Position numbers and translations under genes: made by a program
Part shown: positions 39,401-51,828 of the stretch, piece after piece
Position numbering within the stretch: position 1 is the stretch's first letter
Layout: each line of letters opens with the position of its first letter
From: Homalodisca vitripennis
Lineage: Eukaryota; Arthropoda; Insecta; Hemiptera; Cicadellidae
DNA length: 64,000 bases
Reading direction: 5' to 3'
Assembly: GCF_021130785.1 (NCBI RefSeq)
Contig: NC_060208.1
Coordinates: 52,305,501-52,369,500, forward strand
Notes under the pieces: model-generated
What the model was told of the DNA's origin: nothing
What the model saw: the letters and a program-made list of their open reading frames with translations, nothing else
The model's database searches: none

Positions 39401-41129
39401 AAAGAAATAAAATAACTTCGTGACAGATATATCGAGGGTTAGATGCAATAAAACGAGCCTCCTTCACGCCAATGAACGGTCTTCAGTAATAATGTTGGTC
39501 GATAGAACATTGGACTTATGAATGGCTCTATGATCAGTCTTATTACAGGAGAGCATCCAGCCACAGGTAAACGACTAATCCTTTTCCTTTGTGAGGGTCA
39601 TCCCTTTGTGAAGTTTTGATTGAATTAAGAGATTGGACTTGGTTTTTGAGATGTGAGACTTAATTTGTATTATGTATGAGGATAATAAAGCCCACATTAT
39701 ACCTAACAGTATTAAATTCATATACAAACGTAAAACAATAATACAACCATCTGAATTTAGGTACAAGGATCTCGATAAGGTTCGACTAACTCGCTGGTTG
39801 ATCTAAAGAAGCCAATCTTTCATATTACTAAAAGCTATCAACACCTTCACTAACCCTCCAACTGGTGTTGAGAGCCCATCAAAAACCGAACCAGTACAGT
39901 TTAATCATAGCTTTTAGGATAAAGGATCTTTCATTATATTTTTTCGTACACAAGGATAACCTATTTGAGAGAAGTTAGCTTATAGTTTTTATTGCAAACA
40001 CTTCTATTGGAGAAAAAAAGTATCCCTCTAGTTTAAAATGTATTATTAACGTTACTGACAATGTATATTTAGACGTGAGACATCGTTATAACTTACAAAA
40101 ATAAAATACCTCTTTTCTAGGACCGATATCTATGCTCTTCTGTAGGTATTGATATATCTGTTAACCGTAAGCAACTCAAAGAAAACTAATCAATCGATAA
40201 CAATGTACTTGACAACTTCTTGACAGTACGTCCAAACGTTAAAACATACTCTTGTAAACTCGGAGCAATCAGCATAGACAATATACAGTAAATGCATAAA
40301 AGACGTATTTACTCGCACATTGTGCATACACCAGTGAAGGTAAGAGACTGTCGACAAGTATTTTCCGGCAGGCATTGATGAGATCAGTTTATTCACTAAA
40401 TAAATGTACGAGTATATGAACGGAATTCTCTTACTTTGCCACACCACTACCCAAAGCTTGTATCCTACACAAGAGCTACCATCGGAACTATGAGAGTGAT
40501 ATCGGCCCCACTAACTAAGAAACGTCATAAATTTTGAGATTTTGTTACTCAAAAGCAAAAGGTACACGAGATTTGTTAACATGTTTTTCCAAAACTCTTC
40601 AGTAACTCTTTAACTCGTGAAATTTGTCGAGACTGAGAACGTTATTGTGCAACTAGAATTTTATTTTGAGCTATTGATAAATGTAGACCGGAGTTTGTTA
40701 CACTTTTAGAAAATGCGTTAAATATGATTAAAAGGTAAATCTATTCATAAATAATTTTACCACCTCCTGAATTGACGGGATAGTGGTCCTAAAAAGTTAT
40801 GTTCATATCTTAGTTAATAATCTTCAACCTGATATTCTACGTTGGTAATATCTGTAGTTACAGTTAAAATGTTAAGTAATAAAACAACACAATTGCCTGT
40901 TATATGTTCACATAGCTTGAAAATCATATGTTACAATTAAAAGTGTACGTTGATAAAAACGAGTTGGTACCAGTGTAGTGAATCTTAAATAGCTTTAAAA
41001 ATATTAACAATTTAATAATAAAAGATGTGAACAAAAAGAATGTGACGGAACATTAAAATTAATTGGGAGGTAAAACAGGAATTTTTGGCTGCCTAGACAT
41101 TATTTAATGCTTAATAGATGCTCTATTGA

Positions 41130-41305
41130 TCAACAGTCTGAGTAAGAAATGGGAGAGTCTCAATTAGGAGGGGGTGATAGAGTGCATGTTTCAACAGGTT
41201 GATGCAAGATCACGTCATGCTCTATTTATAGCACCGGTATGCCCTGCCGTTGTTTACCAGTGACAGGTTTGTGGTTAATGGACCAAGGTATATATGAACA
41301 ATGAG
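41130..41305 (-). promoter_or_regulatory. Module P1, copy C
   Basis: TATAAATAG on the minus strand (41222-41231), CATCAACC and an ATG at 41187 lie in the same positions as in other copies. The reading frame is very short here (MHSITPS then TAA), so coding is not conserved in this copy. Confidence 0.5.
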
Positions 41306-42039
41306 GTATGTGACACTCGCATAATCATAGGACGTTAATCCTGATATAATTCAGTCTCGTAAATTTTAAGTTTTTACATATTTCGAGTTTTTTTATTAAG
41401 GTAATTTGATGTGTACAGAAAATTGTGTACTGTCGTTTGGAAGTAAGGTGGTTTACCGAAATAAAACAGACACACAATAATTCAACATATGTTTCTGTAT
41501 ATTTCATACAAATGAAAATAAGTATATAATTTAATCTGGAGCTGTGCTTGGCCTCTTTTACAACTGTATGGACTAAAATTTAATTGTTGAATTCTTTGCA
41601 ATTAATAAACGAGGGAAAATATAAGTTTAATTCTAATAATGTATATGTAATTGTGTACTATTACTCTTTGGATTTAAAAACTTTAACATGTGTTTAAAAT
41701 TATAAACTGCATAGTAATGGTAGTTATAGTGCATTTTTGCAGGGAGTATATCAGAAACTTTATGACACATATAGATTTCGAGCCAAATGACATTTGCAAC
41801 GACCCTGTTTCTGACCAAAATTTTACAAGTTGAACTAGTATCAAAATCCCACCAACTAAGAAGCGGGCATAAGCACATGATTGTTTTTTATCTAGCGTGG
41901 AAAACTCTAACTTTACGTATATAGTATAAGTTTGAGATACATCAATAGCCACATATTTTTAATGTAGCCATAGTATATTTGTGAGTGGTGTAAGATTTAA
42001 AGATCATTTTACTGATGTTTAGATTTCTTATAGCTGTAA

Positions 42040-42199
42040 TCCACTAGTAGATTTCCGTGTTGGTATAAATAATAGGAGTAATCACTTCCGGTCGGTATCA
42101 GGCGGCATGAAGGCTTCCGTTATAACTTGTGCCGTGCTTGATTGGGTGCGTCATTTAATATATCAACGCTTATTTCAAGAACGTGTACCAGTTATTTAA
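42040..42199 (+). promoter_or_regulatory. Module P2, copy C, with short ATG frame
   Basis: GGTATAAATAATAGG (TATA from 42064) is followed by ATCACTTCCGGTCGGTATCA and an ATG at 42107. The frame reads MKASVITCAVLDWV and continues to a TAA at about 42199; its first residues look like the start of a signal peptide. The copy at 63.3 kb keeps MKASLITCAVPDWV and the DNA around it. A third copy at 48950-49065 (minus) lacks the ATG. Possibly promoter plus first exon. Confidence 0.4.
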
Positions 42200-43467
42200 T
42201 ATTAAATTGTAATTAATACTCTAGTAATTCTTCTTACTTTAGCTTAGAGGACACTTTATAGCCATAAAAATGTTTTTATACTACACGGGTTAAAAACGAA
42301 CCCCAAATGACTTAAACATCAAAGCATTGAAACTTTCTGCCTATTCATTATTTAAAAAAATCATAAATATTTACTAGTTATGTTTTCCTATATATATAAT
42401 ACAAGAAGAATTATTACATCCTTATGTTCGATACTTTAATTCCTGAAATTTGTACATTTGAGAGTCATATCAGTTTTTGAGAATTTTAAAGTTATACTAG
42501 CGGCTATTTTAATTTTATCTCCATGTAAACAGTTTTAACTACTTTTGCCCTTATATTTTTTCACGCAGATGGTGTCCAATTTTAAAGTTATGATATCTCT
42601 TCCGGCTCAGTTGGAAGAAAGGTCGATTTCACATGTGGCTGTTATCTCAAAGTATTAAACTGAAGATACATGAGTAGTATAATTGTTTAATTTTCAAGAC
42701 ACTGATTATTTTTTCTCTCTGTGTGTAATGTTCTGTGCATTCTTAAAATTTAAAAATTCTTGTTGTAATTTTCTTTAAATTTGAAGCGATTTTTATGAAT
42801 ATTACGACGAGCAATTCCTGAAAATCTTGTATTACACTAATTTTATTTGTATATTATGCACACGGTTCAATATTAAATCAAACCAATTGGAGAATTATAT
42901 TTACTTTTCAGTAATGTTTGTAAGTGATGTTAAAATGTAGTGTCTAGAAATTTTTAAACGCTAATCCATCTCTTATACAGATGTTTGACCTTGTGTGGAT
43001 TATTTATCCCTTAAATTTAATTGTATGTTCTGTTTCAACGAAACTAGTTGTACTTGTGTGTTCCATGATTATGCTTCTATAGAGATACGGATTTCAAGTA
43101 TTTTGCATAAATGTAAAGTGTTCCAAGTGCCCTAATTTTTATAAAAAATGACCTTCTAAAAATAGTGTTAAAGCAATCTAATTTCTATTTTTATCCGTGT
43201 AGACTTCATAACTAATAATTTTTGTCTAAAACAAAAATTAATAATAGCTGTGTAAAAATCTAAATTTGAAACCGTATGAAAACCGAGAACTTGTGTTCAA
43301 CTACCCATATAGCCATAAAAGTCATAGGATAATTCTCAGAAATATCCTTATAGTTATCACTATCTCATAAAGTACACTTGTCTTGATTGTAGACCTGGAA
43401 ACATAATATATTTATGAGCTACCAAAACATTGTTATAGGTATTAGTTTTTACCTTAATAATTAGGTT

Positions 43468-43513
<46 letters not shown>

Positions 43514-44504
43514 TATTTTGAATTAATATATCTACAAAATGTATAGAATCTGATAAATAAAGTTGAGTAAAAACTCCAGAAATGCGTTTAAAAATATTCA
43601 GTTCTTAATAAAAGGACTCTGAGTAATTTCCTAAGATTTTTCATTCGTTATGAATTGCCTGATCAGAATTCCCTCCAGTTACTGTGCAGTAAATCAAAAT
43701 GTAATCGATTCTCCCTATCCTTTAACTTTAACAAGTGATTTTTCAATGCGAACTTAAATCTTCGACTCTCAATAATCTTATGTCTTTACTTTAAGGATTT
43801 CAATCCTGAAACTTTACATGGACATTCTTAGCTTCTTCATTAGAATATAAGCTTATTCTTATTTAAAAATGTCTCCAGGCTATGTCCCACTTGTCTCTAA
43901 GTTAGCAAAAAATCTCATCTTGGTGTCGAAAATTTCATTACAGCAAACAAATATTAGGTCTAGTAATTGAAAGAGCTTGTTTTATGTAATCAAATGTTCT
44001 CTGCAAACATTGTTTTATGGCAGCTGAACCATATCTTTAATTAATTTAACCACTATTTTCAATTCGTGTTTGAACCGAGAAAAGTAATTTTTTTCATAAA
44101 AATATACTATTAACTATACATTTTCAATAAATATTAAGTATGAAATATAAAATACAAAGTTAACATCTAACTTTTGCTACACATTTAAAGACTGTTATAA
44201 GACCAATCTTAGTTTTGACAGAAGTAGGCTTCTCTGTCTGTGCAGTTATATATATATATATGTTTGGGAAATAAAGCAAAAAAAAACTAAAGATCAAAAA
44301 ATACTACGACTGGATTAAACTACAGTGGCCATGAATAGCCTACACACTTTCTGTCAGAATTTCATGATCGTGGCAACAAGACAAACTTGACACTGGCGTC
44401 CGAAATATAATTCTCTCGATCCAGCAGTGCTCATACACGTGCAAAGCTTACGAAATAGCTTGCGAAGCTGTTGATAACTGCTAGTCTTTTTTTTATAAGC
44501 CAAA

Positions 44505-44559
<55 letters not shown>

Positions 44560-45385
44560 CTTGAATGGTTTTCTTTATACTTTAAATACTTAAAAATTGC
44601 ATTAGTTTTTTTATTCTTTCAATATTATTTTATGTTACTTATAGAGGCCTTATTAGAAGAAATCCACTAATAACTTAAATTATTTATATTATGCTAAGTG
44701 TAATGCTTGTGTGAGTTACACGGGATCGCCTACCTTTTTCCTGAGATGTATTGACTTAAAATAATTAAAGGACTTATAATTATAAAGATTCTTCCACGAA
44801 TTTATCGCTTTATCGGAGAGTGAACAGACTCCGCTTACATTTGGGTGTGCCCCTTCACCATAAACTTTCTAATAATATTGATCTGTTTTAGCTTGACTAA
44901 GTTAAATGATGCATTGGACATCTCTCCATTTCTGTTTCGATAAAAGTATTAGTAACTATACAAAATATGTTGTGTGTCATGAGGAAATAGACCCTTTTAA
45001 ATTATTATCACAAATAATGAAGATAGAGTCCTTCTTCAGCCTCGTACCAAACAAAGCATGATTCATATATAGTTTGTAGATTGAAATATGTTGAATTATG
45101 AGTAGCCATCTTGGTTTTGGAGTAGAGACTAGAGACTTAAGATGTTTGATATAAAAGAACACTTAAAAGATCCATTGTAAATATATAAACTTCCTTATCC
45201 TTATCAAAATTTCAAGAACTCTTGAACTATACAAAACCAATTAAAATAATGTCCGGCAATTAAGATATTTGGATATTTTTAGTTCTATTTTTAATATAAT
45301 ATTTTACTTTCCGTCTATTATATTATTTTATGTGTTACATCCTAGATGACTTGAGGACAGATACGAATACTTTCCATACCAGTTA
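42200..45385. other. Non-coding stretch with (TA)n tracts
   Basis: TA microsatellites lie at about 43472-43510 and 44509-44555. The part at 42290-42560 matches 63600-63880, continuing the direct duplication. No gene is recognised. Confidence 0.55.
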
Positions 45386-45464
45386 ATATGTTTTTAAATA
45401 TAATAGTATTAGAAACATATGATCACTAATTATGTTTGAGAAGGACAAAATAAAATTCTAAAGT

Positions 45465-45690
45465 GCGGAGTAAAGTGTAAAAATGCTTAACATTCAAGAT
45501 GAGATGTTTTACTGCATGTTCTCGTTAGAAAAATACAGGCTGTAAACTGTCGTCCATAAACAACTTATGTTCTAGGTCAACCTGTCAACAGCTTCAGAGT
45601 GCAAAGTGATATATAATGCATCTACAGAAATATATGGAGGTATTAATACTAAATTCAAGGTATGTACATTTTTTACAATCTAAAATATTT
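45465..45690. repeat. R1 inverted copy and single 107 bp unit
   Basis: The minus strand of 45505-45570 repeats the R1 segment (LFMDDSLQPVFF then TAA). It is followed by one diverged unit of the 107 bp repeat (from GTCAACCTGTCAACAGCTTC at about 45577), the ancestral single-copy state of the array in block A. Confidence 0.6.
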
Positions 45691-46869
45691 TACTTGTTGA
45701 ATGTCTTTGGCTGATACGTCTAGAAAAATCAACCACTATTTAAGCAGTTTAACATTAATAGATTAAAAGTAAACAATAATGATCAAATTACATGTTGATA
45801 TAAAAAGTAATTAGATAACATTATTAGTACAATCAATATTATTAGTTTTATATATCCAAATTATTAGGATATCCAAAAAAATCCATAGTCTTAATGCATT
45901 TACAAAAACAACAACCATCAATAATAGGTGGTTTCACAAAGGTAGGCCTATTTAATAATAACTCTTAATAATTTCAAGGCTAGTGATAAAAAGCGGCTAT
46001 TTATAAAAGTGTAGGAGTATGGTTCAGAAATATTTTATATAATTGAAATGTATTACTGTTTCTTAAGTCTTATATATAAGCCAATACTATTTACATACTT
46101 TAATCAAAACTTAAATTATGGATTTTGTTAATAGCATGGTTTAAGTAAAAGTATTTATTTGATTATAAAAACTCGAAATCGTTTACTTAGTTTAGGAGAA
46201 TCTGAACCATTTTGAATAAGCAAGTATGGTAAAAGAGATATAGGAAAAATATTTGTATCAATTGAACATTTAACAACGTAGACCCTGTAAATTAATCTTG
46301 ACATTAAAATACAATATTCCTATATTCTGAGTAATTTATTATTTGACTACTTTACTATTAAAAATTATTTCGTTCATAGATTGGCTTTACATATGCTAAA
46401 CATAGTGCGGATGTCCAATATACATTTAACAAATGATAAATATAAAATATCAAACAGCATGATGTAAGATATTATAGTTGTTGGAGCAATTTAAGGGTGA
46501 ACATTAGTAAACTATTTCTTATAAATATATGTAGAAAAATCTACTGCTTTTGCTTCAACTAATAATTATTTTATTCTTCAAAAATGAATGGTAATACTAA
46601 TGAAACGATTACCTTTAACTATTAAATATCGGGATTGAAAAGTCGTACTCTTGCAATATTAGGAAACATCATAATCGTAAAAAATATTTTCATTATTTAA
46701 ATACCTCCATAATCGGTGATCTGATGTTATTTTTAGTAAGAAATACGGTTTTATTTTATGTAGAATACAATATGGGAATAATAAAGATTTGTGTATATTG
46801 TAAAATTTAAAACGCGCCGCTAAACACCCAACATTTTAGATCGTAATGGTAATTACGAGTATAATTATC

Positions 46870-47085
46870 TCTGTGTAAACCCCTAGTAGGGAAATTTGCT
46901 CGACACAGGACCTACCAGTCAAGACGGTACGCTGTCGTCAGTTTGACACTGAACGTTAAATATTTATGGATGAGAGTTTTACAACCAGTGTATTTGTTCC
47001 ACGTAAACATGTAGTAAAATGGCATACCTAAAACTTTACGCCCTTTTACGCTTTACTACACGCTCTAAACTATTTATTTTTAGTT
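46870..47085 (+). repeat. R1 plus copy in block B
   Basis: Matches 30465-30670, including ACGCTGTCGT, TATTTATGGAT and CACGTAAACATGTAGTAAAATG. Small indels and a TAA break the frame that is open in block A. Confidence 0.5.
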
Positions 47086-47824
47086 TATAACAGCTCCTGG
47101 ATTAGTAAATATTTTAACTAAACCGTATGGGTGAAGTTATGTACATTTGTAGAACAAGTTGTTTTTAAAGTATACTACGTGTCTTTATTAGCGTGCTAGA
47201 ATTAAAAAGTAATAATTTAATTATTTCGGAAAAATATAAAAATATACAGCAGTTTTATCATTTTTAATGTAATGTTGCTATTTATGTTTTCTAGTCAACT
47301 ATTACAGTTTGTATGTAAATGTTTATTTAGTAAATATTTTATTTTCCACTGTCATAAATTATGTACAAATTTGCAAATCAATTGTAAGAATTTAAAATAT
47401 TGAAATATACCTTTATTAAGTACAGAAAAGACTGAAAGTACAATGGATAGAAGATATCTACCAGTACAGAGGCAATGCTTACTCGGCTTAAACAGAATCT
47501 GCTGCTGTGTTCAGTTTAGCGTTATGAGCGTGCTTTGTTTTTCTCAAATCCCTTGTATTTTTTTTATTCAGATAATCAAAAGTTACTGAAAACCTAATTT
47601 TTTATATTTCCAGCATTTAAACCTTTTTCAAAGACATCAATACGTGTCTTTAAATTACCATATGGGCATACATGGATGAAGTCTAAGAATTGGAGTACAT
47701 GGAAACTTGTGATATTATGTGAATAAATAATATAGTATGCGAACTAACGCTGATTCTGGAATATTAATTAAATAATATAGAATTCCAGCTATACAAATTA
47801 TTGTACAAAACTTTTTTATTGAAG

Positions 47825-48275
47825 TTGGAAGGTTTCAAAGGATAAAGGTATTTTGGATATTTGCCTTCGTCTTATGTTACAAAATGCATAATAACGTTTT
47901 GGGGATTGGTATCTAACCCCTTCGTCAGGTGTAAGAAATGTAATGCATAAAAAGTGCTTAAAACCTACAACTTCTGGCAATGGACTGCCACTAAAAAATA
48001 TCATACCCGATTATAGTATACAAAAAATGTACTAGACCTTAATGGCATGGTGTACGAAAGTACTTTGTTGAGGTTTGTTTAATTTGTAAAATCTTTTTGT
48101 ATTGCCAACTTAGCATTTTTTATTTTTTATCGAAATGACCGAATCTTAGACGAAGGCTGACTTATCGGTTAGGCTTGAAATTATCAAACCAACTGCTGAC
48201 GAAGAGGGTTAGTATCAAACCTCGAAACATAGTGTAATACATTTTTAACTTATAAAGGTGGAAAATGTTGGAAAT
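47825..48275. mobile_element. Inverted-repeat element with hammerhead-like arms (B)
   Basis: Same element as 32570-33262, with a shorter interior. The right hairpin (48196-48228, plus) is the best-preserved one: CTGACGA, a GAGG/CCTC stem with a 12-base loop, then GAAAC. The left hairpin (47897-47928, minus) has CTGACGA with GAAA changed to AAAA. Confidence 0.6.
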
Positions 48276-48949
48276 CATATTATCCTTTTATCTAAAATAA
48301 TATTATCCAAATTTAATGAACAATAACCTATCAGAAAATTTCTCTGAATAACATTTATTACATGCTAAAAATATGAAATATTAAAAAACTATTTATCAAG
48401 TGTCGTATACCAAAAGCCACCATTTGAATCAATAAATATAATAGAATTAATAAAGTTGTTCGAAACGTATAGATGGGCAGAAACATTACTTTTTTTGCTT
48501 TATAGTAACTAAATATCAAGGAATATCATACTGAAATAAAGTAAATAATAATAGGTATGTTAATTGTTCGTGCTTTTTGCTGTTAACTTTGTAAACAGTA
48601 AAAAAAGCCTCCTTCAAGTTAGAAGTATCCTTTGCTTCTTGGAATGAGATTAAAATAATTCTACTACAATTGTTTGATAACTTAAAATAGATTAACAACC
48701 AAAATACAAAAGCGTTAGGTTTAGTCGTAAATTAAATTTAGTTATCTCAAATGATATTTTATAAAACACAAGGCATCCATTACAGATCATATAATAATCG
48801 ATTTCCAAATCCCTCATGTACACTTGAACTTAAATACCTTTTTCTGGTTACGCCAGGAGATCCTATCATTAATATTAAAATATTCTTTACTAAAGAAGCA
48901 GATCTATTGAGCAGTAAAATCCCCAATCTGGCGCCAGACAACTCACACC

Positions 48950-49065
48950 GGAACCCGTTAAGCCACTTGATACCGACCGGAAGTGATTGCTCTTGTTATC
49001 TACGACTTAACCGGATGCCAGTGGATTATACAGCTATGAGCATTCTAACCACCAGTAATGTGTTA
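48950..49065 (-). promoter_or_regulatory. Module P2, inverted copy
   Basis: On the minus strand, AGAGCAATCACTTCCGGTCG followed by GTATCA matches the other two copies, as does an upstream TAATCCACTGG block. The TATA box is degraded (AGATAACAAGAG) and there is no ATG at the usual place. Confidence 0.45.
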
Positions 49066-49739
49066 ACCCTGCTACCCGTGTACGTGACGGTTAACTTAAG
49101 TACGGCATTTTAAAGTAAAACGAATACTATGGGTTTCCAAGTTAAGATATCTAATCAAAAATTTATTCATTTATAAAACAATGCATATACATTATTGACC
49201 GCTAACCGTAGAATTTCAACAAGGACCAAATAAATGTAATATTTTATATACGTGTATGTTACTTGTAACGACCTCACTATGGAATGTGTCAACCCTTCCA
49301 TCCGAGTGCTTCATTCCACTGGACGTTTTTTGAGTTAAATATTACTAAAATAATTAAACACATTATAATTACAGTATCTGACAAAATACAGTAACATTTT
49401 AGGCAAATATTTAAGTTGATTCGCAGGTCGTTACTAAATGACTATAATAACCTGCGGATGCAGTATGCTTTTATTGTTAATGTCGACAAACATGGTGCTA
49501 GTAAGAAAGATTTTAATTTAATTTAGTTAAAAGAAAATGTTTTAAATCCTGTAGGCTTAATCACTTGGAATTCGTATCAAATCGATTATAATATATAATA
49601 AAACAGATATCTTGGACATCCTTATAGTTGTTTAAACATTTGTAAAGAAAATTTTTCCTTCAGGTTATAAACGCAATGAAGTTCAAACCTAGCCAATTTT
49701 ATGCTTTGTATTCTTGATGGAAGTGAGTAGGCTTGAAAA

Positions 49740-50232
49740 CAAAAGACATTTTTTATTCTTCAACATTTAGTTTATTTTAAAATCGCTTTCGCCGGTTAAG
49801 GCATCATCAGTTAGATATTGTTTAGAAAAAAAACATATGTATAATATAGAAACAAACATATGTATAATATAGAAAAAACATATGATAAAATAGAATAAAA
49901 TTTAAAACTAATTGTAAATATCAAAAACTAATAAATTCTAAAAGAATTATGTGGAAAAATATAGTTTTAAATGTTATTATATTTTATCATTTGTTTTTTT
50001 TTCTATTTTATACATATCTTTTTTCTGGAAACAATATCTAACTGATATCTAACTGTTATCTAAATGTTATCTAAATATCTAACTGTTTTAAATGTTATTA
50101 TTTTTTATTATTTGTTTTTTTTCTATTTTATACATATCTTTTTTCTGGAAACAATATCTAACTCATGATGTCTTAACGGGCGAAAGCGCTTTTGATATAA
50201 ATTATAGCTGGAAGAATAAAAATGGTCTTTTG
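49740..50232. mobile_element. Inverted-repeat element with hammerhead-like arms, second type
   Basis: Arms of about 90 bases begin with CAAAAGACATTTTTTATTC (49740) and end with the complement at 50232. The inner ends carry outward-facing hairpins. Left (minus, 49787-49810): CTGATGA, a GCC/GGC stem, GAAA. Right (plus, 50162-50185): CTCATGA, stem, GAAA. A direct repeat of about 77 bases (about 49973-50045 and 50088-50163) duplicates part of the right arm. There is no protein frame. Organisation parallels the elements at 32.6 and 47.8 kb but the sequence differs. Confidence 0.65.
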
Positions 50233-50739
50233 TACAAAAGCTAACCAATTTCGTTTTAAAGAGCGTGTATTTAAGAAAGAGAGAATTTGGGGAAGTCAAT
50301 ATGGGGTAACATTTTTTCAATATTTTTACACTGACAAAATACCAGAATTTATACGACTTGCAAACCTTGTATATTTTTTTAAACGGGAGTTACATGAAAA
50401 ATTTCTATGGACCTGGAAATCTTTAAAATTATATTAAGGAGAATAGATATTCTTCTGTGGTAGCTGAAACAATCTTAATCATATAAAAACTACAAATTGT
50501 ATGATCAAAGAGGCAGAATGTGTGATCAATATTCTGAATCTATATTTGGCTTTTGCATAAAGTTTTTGTCTAATTTTACATCATTGATAACACAGCACCG
50601 GAATTATTTGATACCCTCAAAGAATTTCGTAACTGTATACAACTTGTGCTAGTTATGTTTATTACTATACTATTTTAAGAGGTAACTCTGGATTCTAAGC
50701 GTATGTAGAATAAAACCTATAAGTGCATTATTATATTAT

Positions 50740-50940
50740 CAGTTCATTATAAATGGTCTTGACCCTAGTAAAGGCTATTGGGACATTTCGGTGCATAAAA
50801 TAGCGAGAGTCTGTTAGTCAGGAGCTCAGTTGTTGGTGAGCTGTCACAGGAATTTGTGTTCAATTACTGTAATGTCAACCCGTATCAATTGCTTTCGACG
50901 GATCGAAACTGTCACATGTCACTTGAAGAACCTTAACTAC
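50740..50940 (+). promoter_or_regulatory. Module P3, copy B
   Basis: Contains CATTATAAATGG and the same downstream block as 39.1-39.33 kb. The frame RSSVVGELSQEFVFNYCNVN continues to RNCHMSLEEP and TAA. The Cys and NYCNVNPY residues are retained and most changes fall where the other copies also vary. Confidence 0.4.
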
Positions 50941-51828
50941 GTGCATGCAGATACGTACAAGATGTGGTGGAAAATACATCTATATTAAATCCATACACGT
51001 CAAGTGCTTCTTTTTTACTGGTGTGTGCAAAATGTATGATTCGTTGAACAGGCAGAGCATTTTGATACACAGCCATTAAAATAATTAAATGAAATCCATC
51101 GGCTAAGGAGTAGTGGATTTTGATTGACTGTTTCCATACTCATGTTAGTTAATACATCAAAGTAATTGAAATGGACACAGCACAATATTCAGATTGCTGA
51201 GCAGTCATTGAAACGATGTCTCACAGCTTAAATGAATTACTTGGATGTTTCATGGGATATAGAGTTTTGTATTATGCTTGTACATTATTACACTTCAGCA
51301 TTTTTTTACCGTGATCAAACCTGGTTCTTTAAAGTAGGTTACATTGCAGATCTGTGCGTGTCGTGCTGATACAGGTGGTGTTGCTTGTGAAGTTTTTAAT
51401 ATGTATCTCCGTATGAGCTACTTATACTTATACTGCTTTGGTAATGAGGATATACAGTGCTACAAATAGCAGTATACAAATAGTCAAAACTGTAGGTCGC
51501 AAAAGCTTGTAGGTCTGGTATGTAGATTCCGGAATCATAATTACGCCCTAATTTCCCATGAAACAAACATCTTACAAGCAGAGTCTGATATGCTATACGA
51601 TCTGATGTTTGGTTTTGGATAAAGCGTCTTTTAGAAAATAAATTAGCTCATACAATTCGAAAGAATGAACATTTCCTAAATTGTTTCCTTTAATTTTCTA
51701 TTAAGTACAGTTTATTGTAGTAGTGGGACTTTCTTCTACGTCATCATCGTAGAACGGTGTATTGTAGTGATTGTACTTTGAAGGATACAAATGGCTGATT
51801 TCTTTTTGTGTTTGTTTAACTATTAATA

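Larger units (their letters stand above)
38100..41400 (+). repeat. Segment C, inverted partner of 58.3-61.5 kb
   Basis: Shared blocks in reverse order and orientation: 38.18-38.45 kb with 61.2-61.48 kb, 38.53-38.66 kb with 61.01-61.14 kb, 39.06-39.33 kb with 60.36-60.62 kb, about 39.58-39.9 kb with about 59.8-60.1 kb, and 41.13-41.3 kb with 58.38-58.56 kb. Sequence on either side is in direct orientation, so the segment was inverted in one of the two units. Confidence 0.75.
48540..51250. other. Block present only in copy 2
   Basis: At the matching point of block A (about 33.53 kb) the alignment jumps from 48.54 to about 51.25 kb. The extra sequence holds an inverted P2 copy, the inverted-repeat element at 49.74-50.23 kb and a P3 copy at 50.74-50.93 kb. 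The 120-codon frame at 48751-49113 overlaps the P2 copy on the other strand and has no recognised domain. It may be an insertion here or a deletion in block A. Confidence 0.55.

Noticed and set aside
42107..42199. Complete small secreted peptide gene of 30 codons
   Set aside because: The partner at 63376 keeps only the first 14 residues and then diverges in frame content; at most it is a first exon.
48751..49113. 120-codon plus-strand frame as a gene
   Set aside because: It runs antisense through a P2 module copy; no domain is recognised and openness is not supported by other P2 copies.
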